Assembly (NCBI GenBank): GCA_050740975.1
Contig: JBOIEE010000240.1
Span: forward strand, 1-16,323
DNA: 16,323 nucleotides
Direction of reading: 5' to 3'
Origin: JBOHHR01 sp050740975
Lineage (GTDB): Bacteria; Pseudomonadota; Gammaproteobacteria; JBOHHR01
The notes beneath the pieces are model-generated. The model was not told the origin of the DNA, did not search any database, and saw only the letters and a list, made by a program, of their open reading frames with translations. Below are positions 8,161 to 15,473 of the stretch, in pieces; positions within the stretch are counted from its first letter, which is position 1; every line of letters starts with the position of its first letter. Both the position numbers and the translations under genes were made by a program.

Positions 8161-8170
8161 ACAAGCAAGC

Positions 8171-8296
8171 GTAGGTTGGGGTGAATGCAATGAACCCCAA
8201 CATTTCACGGCGCCGGGATTCCGTTGGGGTTGCATCCTCGGCGCGCCATGCAGGCCCATTCCCTGGCCCTGGCTTTCCTGCGTCACCCCAACCTAC
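8171..8296. repeat. REP palindrome copy C
   Basis: The same arms as copy A: GTAGGTTGGGGTGA (8171-8184) and TCACCCCAACCTAC (8283-8296) outside, AACCCCAAC (8193-8201) and GTTGGGGTT (8223-8231) inside. The block between the inner arms is the same as in copy A. The stretch between the right inner and outer arms is about 43 bases longer than in copy A and unrelated to it. It precedes a second, truncated RAYT start and interrupts the MazF-like remnant. Confidence 0.85.
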
Positions 8297-8326
8297 GATG
8301 GGGATGATACGATCGGGGTGGAATGA

Positions 8327-8382
8327 ATGCGTTATCGGCGGGCGGAGGTGGCGGGTGAAACCTATTTCTTCACCGTCAATCT
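8327..8382 (+). pseudogene. Second RAYT gene, only the first ~18 codons left
   Basis: ATG at 8327 begins MRYRRAEVAGETYFFTVNLA, nearly the same as the first 20 residues of the intact RAYT at 7333, and the roughly 20 bases before the ATG (GATCGGGGTGGAATGA and on) also match. Similarity stops at about 8380-8382, where the sequence becomes the cut end of the minus-strand integrase. The frame runs on to a TGA a dozen or so codons later through unrelated sequence. It is a broken paralogue, not a working gene. Confidence 0.85.
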
Positions 8383-9005
8383 GGCAGCGGTGCGTGGTGT
8401 TGTTCGACCTCGGGCATGACCAACGCTCCCCTGAGACTCTGTGCCGGGTCATATTCTGCCCTCAGGTTGCGGATCGCGTGCTGGTAGACCTGCGACACTA
8501 CGAGCCGCACGTAAGACGCGGTACGCGCCGCACCCCGGTCTGCCACGCGTCGGATGATATCCAATACGTCCGCCGGGGTGATGTCACCCAGCCGTCTATT
8601 ACCGATGATGGGGTACAGCTCCTTGTCCAACCAGCGCCGCATCGACTCTCGCCATGACCCAGAACGATGCTGTGCCTTGGCGCTGTACCACTCATCGGCC
8701 ACAGCCCGGAACGTGCCAGCCGCGGCCTCTACCGCCGCGCGCTTATCGGTGCGCTTCTGCTGCGCCGGGCTCTCACCTTGCGCTACACGCTTGCGCGCCC
8801 TCAGGTGCCGCTCACGCGCTTCGGCAAGCGCCAACTCGGGATAGGCGCCGATGGTCAGCGTCTCCCGCCGCCCGTGAAGACGATAGTCATAGCGCCATGA
8901 CTTGCCGCCGTGAGGGGAGACGTGCAAGTACAACCCGCCTTGGTCAGCGAGCTTGTACGACTTGTTCCTCGGTTTAGTTTGACGCGCCTTGGTATCTGAC
9001 AGCAT
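8376..9005 (-). pseudogene. P4-type tyrosine integrase, catalytic domain missing
   Basis: 209 residues from the ATG at 9003-9005, chosen because GGAGG lies four bases upstream and the protein then opens with LSDTKARQTKPRNKSYKLAD, the standard start of P4-family island integrases. Residues about 1-80 are the arm-type DNA-binding domain (GGLYLHVSPHGGKSWRYDYR, TLTIGAYPELALAEAR). About 85-190 is the core-binding domain (TFRAVADEWY, KELYPIIGNRRLGDITPADV, VVSQVYQHAIR, then LRGAL). It stops shortly after the HHAPL block, where complete members continue for some 180-200 residues with the Arg-His-Arg-Tyr catalytic domain. It can bind DNA at most, not recombine. The cut coincides with the cut end of the second RAYT. 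The gene probably marks one end of a former genomic island inserted after ribE. Confidence 0.9.
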
Positions 9006-9015
9006 GGGACCTCCG

Positions 9016-9075
9016 TGACGGTATTCAGTAGGGCTACTAGCCAAGATACCGTCAATGATACCGGCAATACCGTCA
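9016..9075. repeat. Cluster of ATACCGTCA motifs upstream of the integrase
   Basis: TGACGGTAT at 9016-9024 is the inverse of ATACCGTCA at 9046-9054 and 9067-9075. A one-mismatch copy, ATACCGGCA, lies at 9058-9066. Four copies in 60 bases, directly before the integrase start, fit either arm-type sites for the integrase N-terminal domain or an operator for control of the int promoter. Confidence 0.6.
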
Positions 9076-9119
9076 GGATGTCATTGGACGATGTTGGACG
9101 ACTATGGAGGGACAGTTGT

Positions 9120-9129
9120 TGTTATAACA
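9120..9129. repeat. Short perfect palindrome between integrase and ribE
   Basis: TGTTATAACA is its own reverse complement. It lies in the gap between the integrase upstream region and the ribE stop codon. It could belong to the integration site or a regulator site, or be chance. Confidence 0.3.
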
Positions 9130-9144
9130 GCAGCTTACAGAAGG

Positions 9145-9750
9145 TTAGCGCACGTCCTTGGATGCTAACAGAAGTGACTCGACATAACGCGCCACGATGT
9201 CGACCTCGATGTTCACCCATTGCCCCTCTGTGTAATCACAAAAAGTGGTTTTTTGCACAGTATGGGGAATGATCTGTACGCTGAATTCCGCTCCCTCAAT
9301 AGCATTAACGGTCAGGCTGACGCCATCGACGCATACCGAGCCTTTACGGCTGATGTAGCGCTGCACGATCTCGGGTGCGCGGATCAGAAAAAGGTAAGTC
9401 TCGCCTTGCCTTGCGCGCTTTACCACCGAACCGACGCCATCCACATGACCGGTCACCAGATGTCCGCCCAATGGGCTCGAAAGAGTGAGGGCTGTCTCCA
9501 GATGGACCCGAGATCCGGGCGCCAGCGCTCCCAAAGTGGTCGTCGCTAAGGTCTCAGGCGAGAGATCCACGGCAAACTCGCGATCGAGCTTTTCGACCAC
9601 AGTGAGGCACACCCCATGCACGCACAAGCTATCGCCCAGTTTCAGTTGGTCTAGGGAAAGCTCACCGGCGTCCACGCGTAAGCGCGCGCTGTCGCCTTGG
9701 CGCTTGACTTCGACCACTCGCCCTATGGCGGCCACGATTCCGGTGAACAT
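9145..9750 (-). CDS. ribE: Riboflavin synthase, alpha chain
   Basis: 201 residues. It joins two molecules of 6,7-dimethyl-8-ribityllumazine to give riboflavin and a pyrimidinedione, the last step of vitamin B2 synthesis, in the cytoplasm as a trimer. The two lumazine-binding halves are clear. The first opens with MFTGIVAAIGRV and carries KLGDSLCVHGVCLTV. The second opens with HLVTGHVDGVG and carries RKGSVCVDGVSLTVN and then IIPHTVQKTTF. Length is normal for the family. The start is nine bases after the ribD stop and has no strong ribosome binding site of its own, so translation is probably coupled to ribD. The symbol ribE is used in the E. coli-type sense (also called ribC). Downstream, where ribB/A, ribH and nusB often follow, there is a defunct integrase instead. 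Confidence 0.96.
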   Translation of the reverse strand: MFTGIVAAIGRVVEVKRQGDSARLRVDAGELSLDQLKLGDSLCVHGVCLTVVEKLDREFAVDLSPETLATTTLGALAPGSRVHLETALTLSSPLGGHLVTGHVDGVGSVVKRARQGETYLFLIRAPEIVQRYISRKGSVCVDGVSLTVNAIEGAEFSVQIIPHTVQKTTFCDYTEGQWVNIEVDIVARYVESLLLASKDVR

Positions 9751-9759
9751 GACAGCGAG

Positions 9760-10866
9760 TCAGCTCGTGCTAACGCCTGCGGTAATGCGTAGATCCGCGC
9801 CTATTTGACGGAGATCTTTGACCTGTAGCCGCAGGCCATCGCTCAAACGCGATATCCCCGGCAGCCAGAGCAGCGGCTGGGCTTCGCCGCCCAGCAGCAT
9901 AGGCGCTGTATATAATACGATCTCGTCGACCAGCCCGGCTCGAAACATCGCGCCCGCCAGTGTGGGGCCGGCCTCCAGCAGCACTTCATTGATCTCCATG
10001 TCGGAAAGACGTTCGAGTGCCTGGCTCAGATCGACGCGGCCATCGCGGGCGCTTACCATCAGCACCGTAACACCCCGATCGATGAAGGGCTGCTGCTTGT
10101 GCTGAGGCTGTTCCAGAGTCATGATGCACGTTTTTCCCGGTTGAGCGTGCAGCCGGGCGTTCAATGGCGTGCGCAAGCTCGAGTCCATGATAACTCGTAA
10201 GGGTTGCCTGCCGCCCATTTCGATCTCCGGATCGCGAACGGTAAGCGAAGGATCATCGCTCAACACGGTGGCGATACCGGTCATGACGGCAGAGGCTTGC
10301 GCGCGCAAGCGCTGCACATCGGCGCGCGCCGGCTCGGCCGTGATCCACTTGCTCTCGCCCGACGCGCTCGCTGTCCGTCCGTCCAGGCTCCCCGCCAGCT
10401 TGCAGGTGACAAAAGGCCTGCCACGCTCCATGCGCGAAAAAAAGCCCCGATTGAGATGCCGGCTTTCCCCTTCCAACAACCCGCATTCCACCTGCATCCC
10501 CGCTTCCTGCAGAATAGCGAAGCCTTGCCCCCGCACTCTGGGGCTCGGGTCTTCAGCCGCAGCCACCACCCGCCTTACCCCCGCCTTTACTAGAGCCTCC
10601 GTGCAAGGCGGCGTACGCCCGTGATGGCAACAAGGCTCCAGGCTGACATAGCACGTTGCGCCCGCCGCTCGCGGGCCGGCCATCGACAGGGCAATGATCT
10701 CGGCGTGCGGGCCGCCGGCATAACGGTGCCATCCTTCTCCCACGCGCTCTCCTTCCTTGACCAGCACGCAACCGACCCGTGGGTTCGGGTGGCAGGTGTT
10801 CAGCCCGAACCGCGCCAGCTGGAGGGCCCTCGCCATATGTTGGAAGTCTTCCGCTGCAAAGGCCAT
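9760..10866 (-). CDS. ribD: Bifunctional riboflavin biosynthesis deaminase/reductase
   Basis: 368 residues. It deaminates the pyrimidine made from GTP by cyclohydrolase II and then reduces its ribose with NADPH, giving the 5-amino-6-ribitylamino-uracil phosphate precursor. The deaminase domain (about 1-145) has the zinc site H54-A-E56 and P78-C-C-H-H-G-R-T-P-P-C88 (ligands H54, C79, C88, catalytic E56). The reductase domain (about 150-368) has the substrate-binding stretch FVTCKLAGSLDGRTA, SKWITAEPARADV, VLSDDPSLTVR and EAGPTLAGAMF. Length and motifs are complete for the bacterial fused form. It starts 32 bases after the nrdR stop and is followed by ribE after nine bases, so the two act in the same pathway and are probably on one transcript. 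Confidence 0.96.
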   Translation of the reverse strand: MAFAAEDFQHMARALQLARFGLNTCHPNPRVGCVLVKEGERVGEGWHRYAGGPHAEIIALSMAGPRAAGATCYVSLEPCCHHGRTPPCTEALVKAGVRRVVAAAEDPSPRVRGQGFAILQEAGMQVECGLLEGESRHLNRGFFSRMERGRPFVTCKLAGSLDGRTASASGESKWITAEPARADVQRLRAQASAVMTGIATVLSDDPSLTVRDPEIEMGGRQPLRVIMDSSLRTPLNARLHAQPGKTCIMTLEQPQHKQQPFIDRGVTVLMVSARDGRVDLSQALERLSDMEINEVLLEAGPTLAGAMFRAGLVDEIVLYTAPMLLGGEAQPLLWLPGISRLSDGLRLQVKDLRQIGADLRITAGVSTS

Positions 10867-10898
10867 AGGTTACGCCGCGCGGCCAAGTGATGTATGGA

Positions 10899-11411
10899 TT
10901 AGCCCGCGCCCTCATCGAGAAGGAGAAGGTCAAGCTGCACCTTGCGCACCTCCGGCGGCAGCTCTTTTTCCAGGCGCTCGATTTCTTCAAGAAATGCCCG
11001 CACGTCCTCGAAGTGCCGGTAGACGGAGGCGAAGCGCACAAAGGCTACTTGATCGAGGCCGCGTAGCTCTGCCATGACCAGCTCGCCGATCTTGCGAGAA
11101 ACCACCTCCCGCTCGCCGCGCCCGCGTAATTGCCGTTGGATGTGACTTATCGACTGTTCAATGCGCTCGGTAGGGACAGGCCGCTTCTGCAACGCGCGTA
11201 ACATGCCGGCACGCAACTTCTCTTCGCTAAACGGCTCTCGCCGGCCATCGGACTTAATGACCCGCGGCAAGGAAAGCTCCGGGGCCTCATAGCTGGTGAA
11301 GCGTTCCGAGCAGCGATCGCAGCGTCGCCGTCGGCGCACTTGGTAGCCGCCACCGACAACGCGCGAGTCGATGACGCGGGTATCTTGGGCGTTACAAAAC
11401 GGACAGCGCAT
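10899..11411 (-). CDS. nrdR: Transcriptional repressor NrdR of ribonucleotide reductase genes
   Basis: 170 residues. NrdR binds NrdR boxes before ribonucleotide reductase operons and represses them according to the ATP/dATP state. The N-terminal zinc ribbon has C3-x-x-C6 and C31-x-x-C34 in MRCPFCNAQDTRVIDSR and RRCDRCSERFTSYE. The ATP-cone domain spans about 46-136 (LPRVIKSDGRREPFSEEKL, VMAELRGLDQVAFVRFASVY). A Glu/Leu-rich tail follows, slightly longer than in the 150-residue members. It lies between glyA and ribD, its usual place in many proteobacteria. No obvious ribosome binding site precedes the ATG. I saw no NrdR box pair in this window, so its targets lie elsewhere. Confidence 0.96.
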   Translation of the reverse strand: MRCPFCNAQDTRVIDSRVVGGGYQVRRRRRCDRCSERFTSYEAPELSLPRVIKSDGRREPFSEEKLRAGMLRALQKRPVPTERIEQSISHIQRQLRGRGEREVVSRKIGELVMAELRGLDQVAFVRFASVYRHFEDVRAFLEEIERLEKELPPEVRKVQLDLLLLDEGAG

Positions 11412-11490
11412 GGCGCATGGCTCATGCCGCGAGCCGTTGCCCCCCCCGCCGCTGAGCTCTCACGCCTCATCCCCTGTTGCAAATAGGTAC

Positions 11491-12747
11491 TCAGGAGCCG
11501 TAAACCGGGAACCGCTTGCAAAGCGCCAACACTTCTCCTTTAATGCGCTCGATAACCGATTCGTCCTTGACGTTATCGATGATATCGCAGATCCAGCCCG
11601 CAATTTGGCGAGCTTCCGCTTGTTTAAAGCCGCGGGTGGTCATGGCAGGAGTGCCGATGCGGATCCCGCTGGTTACAAAGGGCGATTGGGGATCCTTGGG
11701 TACGGCGTTCTTGTTTACCGTGATGTTGGCCCGCCCCAACGCGGCGTCCACTTCCCTGCCGGTCAGCCCTTTGTCGATGAGGCTGAGCAAAAACAGATGA
11801 TTGTCGGTTCCCCCGGAGACGATGGTGAGCCCGCGTTCCACGCACACCGCCGCCATGGCCTTGGCGTTATCCATCACCTGCTGCTGATAGGCCTTAAACT
11901 CGGGCCGCATCGCCTCCTTGAAGGCCACCGCCTTGCCCGCGATGACGTGCATCAAGGGCCCGCCCTGATAGGCCGGGAACACCATGAAACTCAGCTTTTT
12001 CTCGATCTCCTCGTTCGCTTTGGCCAGGATCAAACCGGCGCGCGGGCCGCGCAGCGTCTTGTGCGTGGTGGTAGTGGTGACATCGGCGATCTGCACCGGG
12101 CTGGGATAAAGCCCCACCGCAACCAGACCCGCCACGTGGGCGATATCCGCCACCATGTAGGCGCCTACCTTGTCGGCAATGGCCCGAAAGCGTTGCCAAT
12201 CGACCACCCGCGAGTAGGCCGAGAATCCGGTCATGATAAGCTTGGGCTTGTGCTCGAGGGCCAGTTTCTCCGCCTGATCGTAGTCGATCTCTCCCGTGCC
12301 GTGGTTTAAGCCATATTGCACCGCTTTGAATATCCGGCCCGAGACGTTGACCGGCGCCCCGTGGGTGAGGTGTCCGCCCTCTGCCAGGCTCATTCCCATG
12401 ATGGGATCCCCCGGTTGGATCAACGCCAGATACACGGCTCCGTTAGCCTGCGAACCCGAGTGCGGTTGGACGTTGGCGTAATCGGCGCCGAACAAAGCTT
12501 TCGCGCGGTCGATGGCGAGCTGCTCCACTACATCCACGTATTCGCAGCCTCCGTAGTAACGTTTGCCCGGATAGCCCTCGGCGTACTTGTTCGTCAGCAC
12601 CGATCCCTGCGCCTGCAGAACCCGCGGGCTGGTATAGTTCTCGGAGGCGATCAGCTCGATATGCTCTTCCTGGCGCCGCCGCTCTCCTTCCATCGCCTTC
12701 CATAGCTCGTCATCGAAACCGGCGATCTTCATGTCTTGGGTGTACAT
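11491..12747 (-). CDS. glyA: Serine hydroxymethyltransferase
   Basis: 418 residues from the ATG at 12745-12747. This start has GGAGAT upstream and aligns with the E. coli GlyA start; an upstream ATG at 12784-12786 would add 13 unsupported residues. The PLP-dependent enzyme interconverts serine plus tetrahydrofolate with glycine plus methylene-tetrahydrofolate, the main source of one-carbon units. Visible signatures are EEHIELIASENYTSP, NKYAEGYPGKRYYGGCEYVD, NVQPHSGSQAN, GGHLTHGAPVN, the PLP-lysine block TTTTTHKTLRGPRAG (Lys about 230), and ITVNKNAVPKD followed by FVTSGIRIGTPA. It is full length, with no missing residues noticed. It leads the probable glyA-nrdR-ribD-ribE unit, 79 bases before nrdR, behind the promoter at 12811. 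Confidence 0.97.
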   Translation of the reverse strand: MYTQDMKIAGFDDELWKAMEGERRRQEEHIELIASENYTSPRVLQAQGSVLTNKYAEGYPGKRYYGGCEYVDVVEQLAIDRAKALFGADYANVQPHSGSQANGAVYLALIQPGDPIMGMSLAEGGHLTHGAPVNVSGRIFKAVQYGLNHGTGEIDYDQAEKLALEHKPKLIMTGFSAYSRVVDWQRFRAIADKVGAYMVADIAHVAGLVAVGLYPSPVQIADVTTTTTHKTLRGPRAGLILAKANEEIEKKLSFMVFPAYQGGPLMHVIAGKAVAFKEAMRPEFKAYQQQVMDNAKAMAAVCVERGLTIVSGGTDNHLFLLSLIDKGLTGREVDAALGRANITVNKNAVPKDPQSPFVTSGIRIGTPAMTTRGFKQAEARQIAGWICDIIDNVKDESVIERIKGEVLALCKRFPVYGS

Positions 12748-12810
12748 AGGTAAATCTCCGCAACGCAAAAAACGGGAACGGCCCACTCAGGCAGCCAAAA
12801 AAGAGGGTAA

Positions 12811-12839
12811 ATTTTAGCAGACGCGACACGCGCTTGCAC
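12811..12839 (-). promoter_or_regulatory. Probable extended -10 promoter of glyA
   Basis: On the minus strand, TGCTAAAAT gives an extended -10 (TAAAAT at 12816-12811 with TGn in front). Seventeen bases upstream is only GTGCAA, a weak -35 at 12839-12834, as expected for extended -10 promoters. The start codon of glyA is 63 bases beyond the -10 box. Confidence 0.5.
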
Positions 12840-12880
12840 GGCCCGCGCCGAATCGGGCAGGGCGTTCCCCAAGATAAGGC

Positions 12881-13636
12881 TCAGGCACCATCTCGCCGCG
12901 CGATTTCCTGCAAGGGCTTAAGCAGTTCCAAGGGCAGCGGAAACACGATGGTGGAGCTTTTTTCCCCTGCGATCTCGGTGAGGGTCTGCAAATAGCGTAG
13001 CTGCATCGCCTGCGGGATGGTGGCCAGGATCTCGGCGGCTTTAACCAACTTTTCCGCGGCTTGCAATTCGCCCTCGGCGTGAATCACCTTAGCCCGGCGT
13101 TCTCGCTCGGCTTCCGCCTGCTTCGCGATGGCTCGTATCATGTTTTCATTGACATCGATGTGCTTGATTTCCACATTGCTCACCTTGATCCCCCAGGCGT
13201 CTGTTTGTTTATCGAGGATCTGCTGGATATCCGCGTTTAGCTTATCGCGCTCGGCCAGCATTTCGTCCAGATCATGTCGTCCCAACACTGAGCGCAGGGT
13301 GGTCTGTGCGAGTTGGCTGGTCGCGGCATGATAATCCTCTACCTGGATGATGGCTCGCTCCGGATCGATAACCCGAAAATAGAGCACGGCGTTTACCTTG
13401 ACCGACACGTTGTCCTTAGAGATGACATCCTGTGTCGGTACGTCCATGGTGATGGTGCGCAAATCAACCCGCACCATCTGTTGGATACCGGGCACGATGA
13501 TGATCAATCCTGGCCCTTTGACTCTTTGAAAACGGCCGAGAAAAAACACCACGGCACGTTGGTACTCGCGCAGAACCTTGAGGGTGATCAGCAGGAACAT
13601 CAAGATCGCGACAGCGATGAATATACCTAGGCCCAT
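12881..13636 (-). CDS. Slipin (stomatin-like SPFH/band 7 membrane protein)
   Basis: 251 residues. One N-terminal membrane anchor (about 3-20, GLGIFIAVAILMFLLITLKV) precedes a band 7/SPFH domain with the slipin signature REYQRAVVFFLGRF, KGPGLIIIVPGIQQMVRVDL, TQDVISKDNVSVKVNAVLYF and YHAATSQLAQTTLR. A charged, probably coiled-coil stretch (EAERERRAKVIHAEGELQAA) follows. Slipins form large membrane assemblies and, when encoded beside NfeD, are thought to be its partner and perhaps its substrate, as with archaeal PH1511/PH1510. AAGGAG at 13650-13645, inside the last codons of nfeD, is its ribosome binding site, and the start is five bases after the nfeD stop, so translation is coupled. It resembles QmcA/HflK only at the superfamily level. 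Confidence 0.93.
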   Translation of the reverse strand: MGLGIFIAVAILMFLLITLKVLREYQRAVVFFLGRFQRVKGPGLIIIVPGIQQMVRVDLRTITMDVPTQDVISKDNVSVKVNAVLYFRVIDPERAIIQVEDYHAATSQLAQTTLRSVLGRHDLDEMLAERDKLNADIQQILDKQTDAWGIKVSNVEIKHIDVNENMIRAIAKQAEAERERRAKVIHAEGELQAAEKLVKAAEILATIPQAMQLRYLQTLTEIAGEKSSTIVFPLPLELLKPLQEIARRDGA

Positions 13637-13641
13637 AGTGT

Positions 13642-15006
13642 TTACTCCTTAGTTTCCGGTTCGACTCTTAACCGCAAGCCATCTATCCCCGTCACGCGCA
13701 CCCTGTCGCCGCGCTTGAGGCCAGTAGCGCAAAGCGCCTGCCAGCGTTCCCCGTGGATCCAGATTAAGCCTCTTCCCTGAAAATCTTCATAGGCTTCCCC
13801 GAGCTTTCCGATCAACTCTTCAGAACCCGTTACCGCAGGGCGCCGATGATACTTCACCGCCAACCACGCGATCCCCATGAAAAAGGCCGCGCTGGTTGCG
13901 GCCACCCCGCCGATCAAGGGGAGCGACACGGCGTACTCACCTGTCTCGGTGTCGAACAGGATGATCGAGCCAACCACAAAAGCAATCACGCCCCCTATCC
14001 CCAAGACCCCAAAGCTCGCCATAAACACCTCTGCCACCATGAAGGCGATCCCGAGCAGGATCAAAGCGACACCGGCGTAATTGACCGGAAGAACTTGCAG
14101 CGCGTAAAGCGCAAGCAACAGGCAGACGGATCCGATCACGCCAGGCAGCACAAATCCCGGGTTGGCGAGCTCGAAAAATAGACCGTAGACACCTAAGAGC
14201 ATGAGCAGATAAGCGATGTTGGGATTGCTGATCACGGCCAGCAGCCGAGTGCGCCAGTCGGGTTCGAGACGCTCTACCACCGCGCTCTTCGTTTCCAGCG
14301 CGCGCTTCTCCCCGGCGACATTCACCTTGCGCCCGTCCAATTGCTCCAAAAGTGCCCCGAGATCGTTGGCAGTCAGATCGATAACACGTTTGCGCAGGGC
14401 TTCTTGCGCCGATAGACTCGCGCCCTCACGCACCGCCTGCTCGGCCCACTCGGCATCGCGCCCGCGCAGCTGCGCCAGGCTGCGGATGTAGGCCACGGCG
14501 TCGTTTACCGCCTTGCGGGCCATGGCGTCTTTTGGCATTGCCGGCTTATCGCGCGCGGTTTTGTCGGTTTCTTTTTTATCCTTCTTGCGCTCTGGCTTTT
14601 CCTCTTCCTCATCGCCGATCCCAGGGAATCCGCCGATAGCCACCGGAGTGGCCGCTCCCAGATTGGTTCCAGGGGCCATGGCGGCGACGTGCGCCGCATA
14701 TAAGATATACGTCCCCGCGCTCGCCGCTCGCGCCCCGGTCGGCGCAACGTAAACGGCCACCGGCACGCGGGAGGCGGTGATGCTCTGGATAATGTCACGC
14801 ATGGCGCTGTCCAGCCCCCCCGGAGTGTCGATCACGATCACGGCAAGAGCGACGTTTTTTTCCGCGGCCTGATCCAGGCCACGGATGAGATAGTCCGCCG
14901 TCGCAGGTCCGATGGCATCTTTTACCGTCAACACCAGGACGCGGTTTTCCGCCGCTGCAACAGCGGGCGCAAGGCACGCCAAAAAAAGAAAGACCTTCAC
15001 CCACAT
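13642..15006 (-). CDS. NfeD-family membrane-bound serine protease (ClpP-like)
   Basis: 454 residues from the ATG at 15004-15006, where a signal peptide begins at once (MWVKVFLFLACLAPAVAAA). The frame stays open upstream to 15144, adding 46 residues that would bury the signal peptide. The ribosome binding site at the chosen start is weak. The N-terminal part (about 22-230) is a ClpP-like protease domain with VIVIDTPGGLDSAMRDII, S97 in GARAASAGTY and K165 in ARKAVNDAVAYI, matching the Ser-Lys dyad of archaeal PH1510. A highly charged insert (about 131-160, Glu/Lys/Asp-rich) lies between the two catalytic residues. Four to five membrane segments follow (about 270-385), then a C-terminal OB-fold NfeD domain ending in GLRLRVEPETKE. 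It probably cleaves the hydrophobic end of the neighbouring slipin; its physiological role in bacteria is poorly known. Confidence 0.92.
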   Translation of the reverse strand: MWVKVFLFLACLAPAVAAAENRVLVLTVKDAIGPATADYLIRGLDQAAEKNVALAVIVIDTPGGLDSAMRDIIQSITASRVPVAVYVAPTGARAASAGTYILYAAHVAAMAPGTNLGAATPVAIGGFPGIGDEEEEKPERKKDKKETDKTARDKPAMPKDAMARKAVNDAVAYIRSLAQLRGRDAEWAEQAVREGASLSAQEALRKRVIDLTANDLGALLEQLDGRKVNVAGEKRALETKSAVVERLEPDWRTRLLAVISNPNIAYLLMLLGVYGLFFELANPGFVLPGVIGSVCLLLALYALQVLPVNYAGVALILLGIAFMVAEVFMASFGVLGIGGVIAFVVGSIILFDTETGEYAVSLPLIGGVAATSAAFFMGIAWLAVKYHRRPAVTGSEELIGKLGEAYEDFQGRGLIWIHGERWQALCATGLKRGDRVRVTGIDGLRLRVEPETKE

Positions 15007-15473
15007 AAGCCTATAGCCTTCGCTCACCCACCGCACAGAGTCTAAGGCAGTCAAAGCATATTCTCTATCTTTAGCGTAGACCAGCATGAGACGGGCGGCG
15101 GCATCAACGGCCTTCTCGATACCGCCCGCGCCGCTCAAGACCAAGCCGGGTTTTCTTTTCTTTCAACCATGCTTGAAGGAACACGCCCCCCCGGACGTCG
15201 GTGAGCACCGAGCCGTTGGCGAGTAAAGCAGCATTCTGTTACGCTCAGGGCGTGATGGTTAACGAACGTTAAGCGTCTAAAAGGAGATGACACACCAGCA
15301 CGTTGGAAGCGCCATGATTATGGCACGCGTCGGCTGCTATGCCGAACTTTCCGTTCAGTATCGTTTATCGAGTGCATGAAAGTGCCGTGCAAGTTGTCGC
15401 CTTAGCCCATCATCGGAGGCGGCCTGACTACTGGCGGGTCGTTAACCAAGCAAGCTTGGCACCGCGCCGCTAA
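15007..15473. other. Intergenic region between nfeD and divergent hsdM
   Basis: It holds the upstream region of nfeD (minus strand) and that of hsdM (plus strand). The first part, to 15144, is open in the nfeD frame but not protein-like. An inverted repeat TTAACG-AA-CGTTAA lies at 15259-15272, followed by AAGGAG at 15281-15286. That motif precedes only a 30-codon frame (15287-15379) with no recognisable product. The stretch 15400-15473 has no gene, and a TAA stands directly before the hsdM ATG. No tRNA, terminator or CRISPR was found. Confidence 0.5.

Noticed and set aside
7224..8296. Possible CRISPR array
   Set aside because: The repeats are palindromic, few, irregularly spaced and lie around RAYT genes; this is a REP pattern, and no cas gene is present.
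8181..8657. 158-codon plus-strand frame crossing REP C and the integrase
   Set aside because: It runs through the REP palindrome and antisense to the integrase, and no part of it resembles a protein family.
11371..12309. 312-codon open frame on the plus strand
   Set aside because: Antisense shadow of glyA and the start of nrdR, both of which are clear full-length genes.
12796..12806. T-run upstream of glyA (minus strand) as a terminator for the slipin gene
   Set aside because: Six T residues follow no convincing GC-rich stem, and the run lies downstream of the probable glyA promoter.
15287..15379. 30-codon frame behind AAGGAG, before hsdM
   Set aside because: The ribosome binding site touches the ATG with no spacing, and the product has no recognisable feature.
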